DNA of 11,278 bases, taken from the NCBI GenBank assembly GCA_910592005.1, contig CAJVPP010003578.1, positions 1-11,278 of the forward strand, read 5' to 3'. The stretch comes from Funneliformis mosseae (lineage: Eukaryota; Glomeromycota; Glomeromycetes; Glomerales; Glomeraceae). A program made the position numbers and the translations under genes. Under the pieces are notes generated by a model. It did no database searches. It was given only the letters and a program-made list of their open reading frames with translations, and had not been told where the DNA came from. Positions 7,510 through 11,278 of the stretch are shown one piece after another (positions within the stretch are counted from its first letter, which is position 1; each line of letters starts with the position of its first letter).

Positions 7510-10427
7510 ATGACATTTATTTCGGAAAAGATACATCCTTACTTCACCTCAATTGAAGCTGGTTTCTGGGGTTTAAAACACTATGTCGACTGGATTACAA
7601 AGAATGAAAGTGAATTACCGTTATGGGAAACGTGTTTGACCGACTTTTACGGCTCGTCAGAATTTATAGTTAACCATAGATCGTTACCACGACTCGATCG
7701 TGTTGTTGCTGAGAAAATCCTTAATGCTAAAGAGGTGAATGTAATAACTAGACACTGATTCATTACTTGATTGCGCTACTTACAGAATCCTTCATAAAAC
7801 AGCTTCCCCAAACCAAGGAACTTATGAAAGCCTTCGAATACCATACGAACAGGTATACAACGGAAAATATGGAAAATCTATTTATAAGGTTGGTTGATGC
7901 TGAGACATTAATTATAATTAATATCTGAATAGTAAACTTATATTCATAGTTTATCTATAATAGACTGTAGTGCATGTGCAGAATGAAGAGAATATATTTG
8001 CTTCAGCGAGCAGAAAAATGCAAACGAAAAAGGAGAAGGTACTTTCTTGATTTGAGAAAACATATACTTATAAATATTAACTCATAATATTTTTATTTAT
8101 CATTTAAATACAGGTTCAGGATGTCTCGAAAAATGATAATTGTCCTCTTTTTTCAGTGAGTTAAATTAGTTATGTTTTTTTGCACTTTTTGTCCTGCATC
8201 TATAAATTGTACATCACTCACGAACGGATGTAAATTTCAAAGAATGAACCAGTTGAAGAAACTTTTCCTGTTATTACACCTACTCTCAACCTTTGCGGTC
8301 GCTCTCCCCCTCCATCTTATAGAAGCGGGGATAATTCTTTTGTCGATTACAGCGAAGATCCAACCGAAGTTAAGGATGCTGAGGCCTCCCCAGTAATGTT
8401 TTTTCCGTTTTGTTTGTCGCATTATGTGCATAAGCTCACTCATTTCTAATCTGTATTGCGACTGACTTTGTATTTCTGCAGGATGAAATCGACATTTTCT
8501 TCCAAGGTCCTCCCAATGTTGTTAAAGATGCCAAACCGAAGTCTAAAAAGCGTAGGTTAATGAAAAGTACCGGAAGTAAGAGCGCCAAACGAAATAAATC
8601 AAGTAACAAAAACCCTTCTATGAATGTACAAAGCGGAACAGAAGATGAGATTGTCGATGCGAGACAAACACTCAGCGATGAATCCGAATCATCTATCGAA
8701 GAAACAAAAAAATCGGAGAAGGTAAATAGCTTTTCAAGTAATTGACTACACAGTTAGGCAGGTTCATGAACGTTTATCGATTAATATTTATGCAGTCAAA
8801 GACGATACTCTCGTGGGGACATGTTATTGATAAGATCAAAATTTCCAATAATTCAGATCATGATGTAAGTATTACAATATTATAATTTCGTCATGTATAG
8901 TAAACATTGATTAATAATTATTTTTACCCATAGTGGTTAGCAAACGGGTATAATATTTCTAGAGATTTTCGAGAGTTTCAACTAGCAACGGTTGACCGAT
9001 TAAAGAACAATCCGAGACTTTCCTACGCGACCGATGCTGATGAAATCATGTAAATATCTTGTTATGCAAAAGTAATTGGTTTTGTTTTTTCCTTCAATAT
9101 TTAACTTCTATCATAATTGCAGGTGTCTTTCATCAATCATTTATGTGAAAGAAGATAAGCCGATATATATAAATTGCACTGACCAAATTTGGAAGAGCGC
9201 GTTGCACAGATCGCTTACTCCTATAGCCTTACCGCTTAAAGTTCGGTTATTCATGTTGGATTATAATACAGTAAGTTCCATAGAATAGTGAGAACATTGT
9301 AATAAATAATCAATAATGATAATTTGATTTTTAGCTTTTAACGGATAAAAAATCATTGAAAGAAAAGTGGCGTCAAACATGGGCCGAATGTGATGCTTCA
9401 ATGACCGAGAAAGAAGCCAATATTTTTGATTGCGTGCAACTTGTAACTAGGAATTTGTAAGTGTAGAATTCAAGTTATTTTGTTTTATCATTAATTGTAC
9501 ACTCATGATTATCTTGTATTCTACAGTTTTTTGAATATATCGTCAAGAAACACCGGCAATAATATTATGGACGAAGACACCTTCGTTCATAGATACTGTC
9601 ACTTAATGTTGGAGGAAATCTTTAATACAACGAATTATAAACTCTTGTGGTAAGAAAAAAAATCCTATGTTTATACTAAATATTATACCACTAATGTTTG
9701 AGATCATATTTTTTATTTAATTGCATTTGTGAAATTAGGGCAAACGGAGAATCTAGTAGCTCGAAAGAACGACGAAAGTCTGATGACAACCAACATGGCC
9801 GGAAACCAGATTTCAGAGTGCTTTTTGAAGAAGAGAATGAAATTATCTTTGGAGAAATAAAGCCACCTCGTGCCTCAAATAATGTAGTAAACCACGCTTT
9901 GATCAAACTTGCCGAATTCATGAAAGGATCACTGGATTCTCTACATGAGCGGTTTGGGTATTCTCCATGTTCAGAAACATTTGGAGGCATAATTAAAGGT
10001 TAGATTATCATTATTGGAATTTTACTATAGTTTAACTGGGCCAACCTTGCCAACTGACTAGACATAAATTTATCAGGATGTCAAGTCGAACTGTTTAGCA
10101 TGGATCTTGCGTTTGACGGATTATATCGTTTCAAGCAAATAGGAAGGATGTTATTACCTACTGAAGATGCAAATTTTTTAAATCTAGTAACTGTTATCTC
10201 GACTTTTTATAGTTTGTTGGTAAGAATCTTGCTGTAATTCTTAGACTAGTTACTACATATTATAATTTTTAATTATTTCTTTTATTCAGGAAAAGGTCGA
10301 TCGTTCTATTGAGGAATTGAAAAGACCATCTACACCTACCGGCCTTTCGTATCATAGAGAATCAAATTCATCTCCTCACAAAGTTCACATCCCAGACTTG
10401 AAAATTCCACCTCCTGCAATTGATTGA
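7510..10427 (+). CDS. Multi-exon nuclear-type protein with a C-terminal PD-(D/E)XK nuclease-like domain
   Basis: About 660 residues from about 14 exons: 7510-~7731, ~7751-7888, 7964 or 7982-8038, 8114-8155, 8243-8392, 8482-8721, 8796-8864, 8934-9049, 9123-9270, 9335-9456, 9527-9649, 9739-9998, 10077-10219, 10290-10427. Donors are mostly GTAAG or GTAAA types and the phases agree at every join except the first. The start at 7510 follows an in-frame stop at 7492 and has A at -3. Residues about 1-150 look folded. About 160-310 is disordered and acidic/serine-rich, with a basic cluster K-P-K-S-K-K-R-R (about 227-234) suggesting nuclear import. The C-terminal domain (about 400-615) has G-R-K-P-D-F-R-V, then F-G-E-I-K-P-P 15 residues after the D (D about 506, E about 521, K about 523), the usual metal-binding core of this fold. 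A glutamate in M-L-E-E-I-F upstream may be the helix-1 acid. Nuclease activity and partners are unknown; it could be a degenerate or regulatory member. Confidence 0.75.
7732..7751 (+). other. Frame jump between exons 1 and 2 of the nuclease-like gene
   Basis: Upstream of 7732 the coding frame ends I-L-N-A-K-E. Downstream from 7751 a different frame is clearly coding (D-T-D-S-L-L-D-C-A-T-Y-R and onward to I-Y-K at 7888). The two good donors here (GTGAAT at 7735, GTAATA at 7741) do not join in phase to any nearby acceptor that keeps this stretch. Removing 19 bases ending at TAG 7749-7751 would restore the frame. So would a 52-base intron from 7700 with a poor GTGTTG donor, or a single-base deletion. 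A real indel, an assembly error or an odd intron all remain possible. Confidence 0.5.
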
Positions 10428-10560
10428 TTGATATTTACTAAATTATAAGAATTATTAGTAAAGTCAATTTTTTAATGTATTACACTGTAAGTTTTTCTCA
10501 AATTGGGCATTTGATTTTTAACATTGTATGGACATGTAATGTGAAGCGAAAAAATAAAAA
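10428..10560 (+). terminator. 3' untranslated region with poly(A) signal
   Basis: After the TGA at 10425-10427 the sequence becomes AT-rich. AATAAA lies at 10553-10558, about 125 bases downstream, a normal distance for a fungal poly(A) signal. Confidence 0.45.
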
Positions 10561-10769
10561 ATACAACCATCAAAGTATCATTATTTGGCGACTAGCGTAA
10601 ATCTGATAAATAATCTTACTACTGCATCACAAGTCATATGACGTTATGGTTTCGTATATTTATAAAGTTAATCGGCCCACATCGGGATTTATGCGTATGC
10701 ATCGGTATTACTTTATTGCACGGATGTCAATGTGTTGGCAACTATAGATGAAATCAATTATTAATTGCT

Positions 10770-10798
10770 GACAAGCTTGTCCAACCTCGATCATCATT
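10770..10798. repeat. Palindrome-bearing direct repeat, copy 1
   Basis: GACAAGCTTGTC (10770-10781) is a perfect 12-bp palindrome. It is followed by CAACCTCGATCATCA, which aligns with the sequence after the second copy near 11007. Repeated palindromes between genes are typical of dimeric transcription-factor sites. Confidence 0.5.
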
Positions 10799-11006
10799 TT
10801 TAGTTTGAAGCCTACGTTTTAATAAAGTTTGCCCAACAATTCGGGCTTATATTTTTATTTGCTTTGCAATGCATTTGGAATATGAAATAAAAGAATTTCG
10901 TAAAATATGTTAGATTTACCCAGAAGTACTGCGCCATAAATTTTCACTTGACATACTATACTACGCTACACGATTATTTATTCTTCTGCGCAATTTTGAC
11001 GAGCTC

Positions 11007-11034
11007 GGACAAGCTTGTCCAGACTCTACCATCA
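11007..11034. repeat. Palindrome-bearing direct repeat, copy 2
   Basis: GGACAAGCTTGTCC (11007-11020) is a perfect 14-bp palindrome sharing its 12-bp core with 10770-10781. The following bases AGACTCTACCATCA match copy 1 with a few changes. It is directly preceded by another palindrome, CGAGCTCG (11000-11007). The copies are 238 bases apart. Confidence 0.55.
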
Positions 11035-11099
11035 GAAAAAATAGTATTTTTTTGCACATGCATTTTATTCGTAATCATTTTCCCGAATTCCCGTTATGC

Positions 11100-11278
11100 T
11101 TATCCGGCTAAAGAAAAAATCCGAAATCTAATTGGCCGATCATCTCGTGATTTAGCCGGGCCAGAGGTGTTCTTCGAACAAGGCGCTATGCATAGAAACT
11201 CGCCAGCTCCTGGAACTCTCCTAGAACTATCGAGGAACTGGCAGGGATTTAGGGAGATCATATGTGATACAAATTTTA
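11100..11278 (-). CDS. Open minus-strand frame at the window edge, possibly repeat-derived
   Basis: The minus strand is open from the right edge to a TAA at 11102-11100. An ATG at 11261 would give 53 residues, including F-L-D-S-S-R-R-V-P-G-A-G-E and S-G-P-A-K-S-R-D-D-R-P. The segment is visibly richer in G and C than the preceding 500 bases and carries inverted and tandem repeats. I have a vague memory of similar short peptides predicted many times in glomeromycete genomes, which would mean a repeat rather than a gene; this could not be checked. It may also be the last exon of a gene extending past the window. Confidence 0.3.
   Translation of the reverse strand, partial: KFVSHMISLNPCQFLDSSRRVPGAGEFLCIAPCSKNTSGPAKSRDDRPIRFRIFSLAG
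11104..11159. repeat. Inverted repeat CCGGCTAAA / TTTAGCCGG
   Basis: CCGGCTAAA at 11104-11112 and TTTAGCCGG at 11151-11159 are perfect reverse complements separated by 38 bases. They could form a stem or mark a small repeat element within the GC-richer edge segment. Confidence 0.5.
11202..11242. repeat. Short tandem GAACT repeat bounded by GCCAG / CTGGC arms
   Basis: CTCCTGGAACT (11207-11217) is followed directly by CTCCTAGAACT (11218-11228) and then the related ATCGAGGAACT, so GAACT recurs every 11 bases. The block is bracketed by GCCAG and CTGGC in inverted orientation. It could be a binding-site cluster or the end of a small repeat element. Confidence 0.4.

Larger units (their letters stand above)
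10561..11099. other. Intergenic region with a duplicated palindrome block
   Basis: No credible open frame or RNA gene was seen on either strand. The notable content is the pair of GACAAGCTTGTC palindromes described separately. Several AATAAA-like strings occur, as expected from composition. Confidence 0.45.

Noticed and set aside
7786..7923. Reading exon 2 in the frame beginning L-P-Q-T-K-E-L-M-K
   Set aside because: That frame needs a weak acceptor and hits a stop after about 40 codons, while the alternative frame is open from 7748 to the donor at 7889 and reads as ordered protein sequence ending Y-G-K-S-I-Y-K.
8172..8396. Plus-strand open frame with a strongly hydrophobic start resembling a secreted protein
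   Set aside because: It overlaps intron 4 and exon 5 of the nuclease-like gene in another frame. The exon 5 frame is consistent in splice phase and composition, so the hydrophobic run is a shadow, as is the opposite-strand frame 8237-8443.
9076..9288. Plus-strand 70-residue frame starting with M-V-L-F-F-P
   Set aside because: Its first part is intron 8 and its last part intron 9; only the middle is exon 9 of the spliced gene.
9691..9990. Minus-strand open frame of 99 residues
   Set aside because: It lies opposite exon 12, which carries the PD-(D/E)XK signature; its openness follows from the codons of the true strand.
1..11278. tRNA, rRNA or other structural RNA genes
   Set aside because: I looked for tRNA box patterns and conserved rRNA strings on both strands and found nothing convincing. 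This was by eye and not a covariance-model search.

Overview
The window looks like nuclear DNA of a glomeromycete (arbuscular mycorrhizal) fungus, most likely Rhizophagus or a close relative. The evidence is the AT-rich base composition, many short introns of roughly 60-90 nt with gtaag-type donors, dense decayed DNA transposons, and one decayed gene that matches, from memory only, a large multi-copy Rhizophagus protein family. No database was searched, so the organism call is an inference.

The left 6.2 kb is a transposon graveyard. Positions 1-318 are the end of a Tc1/mariner element on the minus strand that has lost most of its transposase. Positions 425-1440 hold a heavily mutated minus-strand gene of an unclassified repetitive family, marked by an S-Q-D-N-K-A motif. 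Positions 1718-6160 form one 4.44 kb terminal-inverted-repeat element. It carries a plus-strand gene of about 940 codons (1977-4803) broken by about 17 stops and two frameshifts, followed by about seven tandem copies of a 121-133 bp repeat, a polypurine tract and subterminal CGATCA motifs.

The right 5.1 kb is less repeat-dominated and shows host-like genes. A TATA-like box abuts the right end of the transposon, about 220 bp upstream of a possible 74-residue secreted protein (6391-6615). After a gap comes an array of four 24-bp motifs centred on CCAATTGG (7081-7287). It lies 0.2-0.4 kb upstream of the main gene of the window, a gene of about 14 exons (7510-10427) encoding roughly 660 residues. 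That protein has a basic nuclear-localisation-like cluster, an acidic and serine-rich disordered middle, and a C-terminal domain with a P-D...E-x-K signature of the PD-(D/E)XK nuclease fold. All but one of its exon joins can be derived with consistent phase from visible splice sites. The exception is a frame jump near 7732-7751.

The last 850 bases are mostly non-coding. They hold two copies of a GACAAGCTTGTC palindrome within diverged direct repeats, and a GC-richer edge segment (11100-11278) with an open minus-strand frame and inverted repeats that may be the end of another repeat family or gene.
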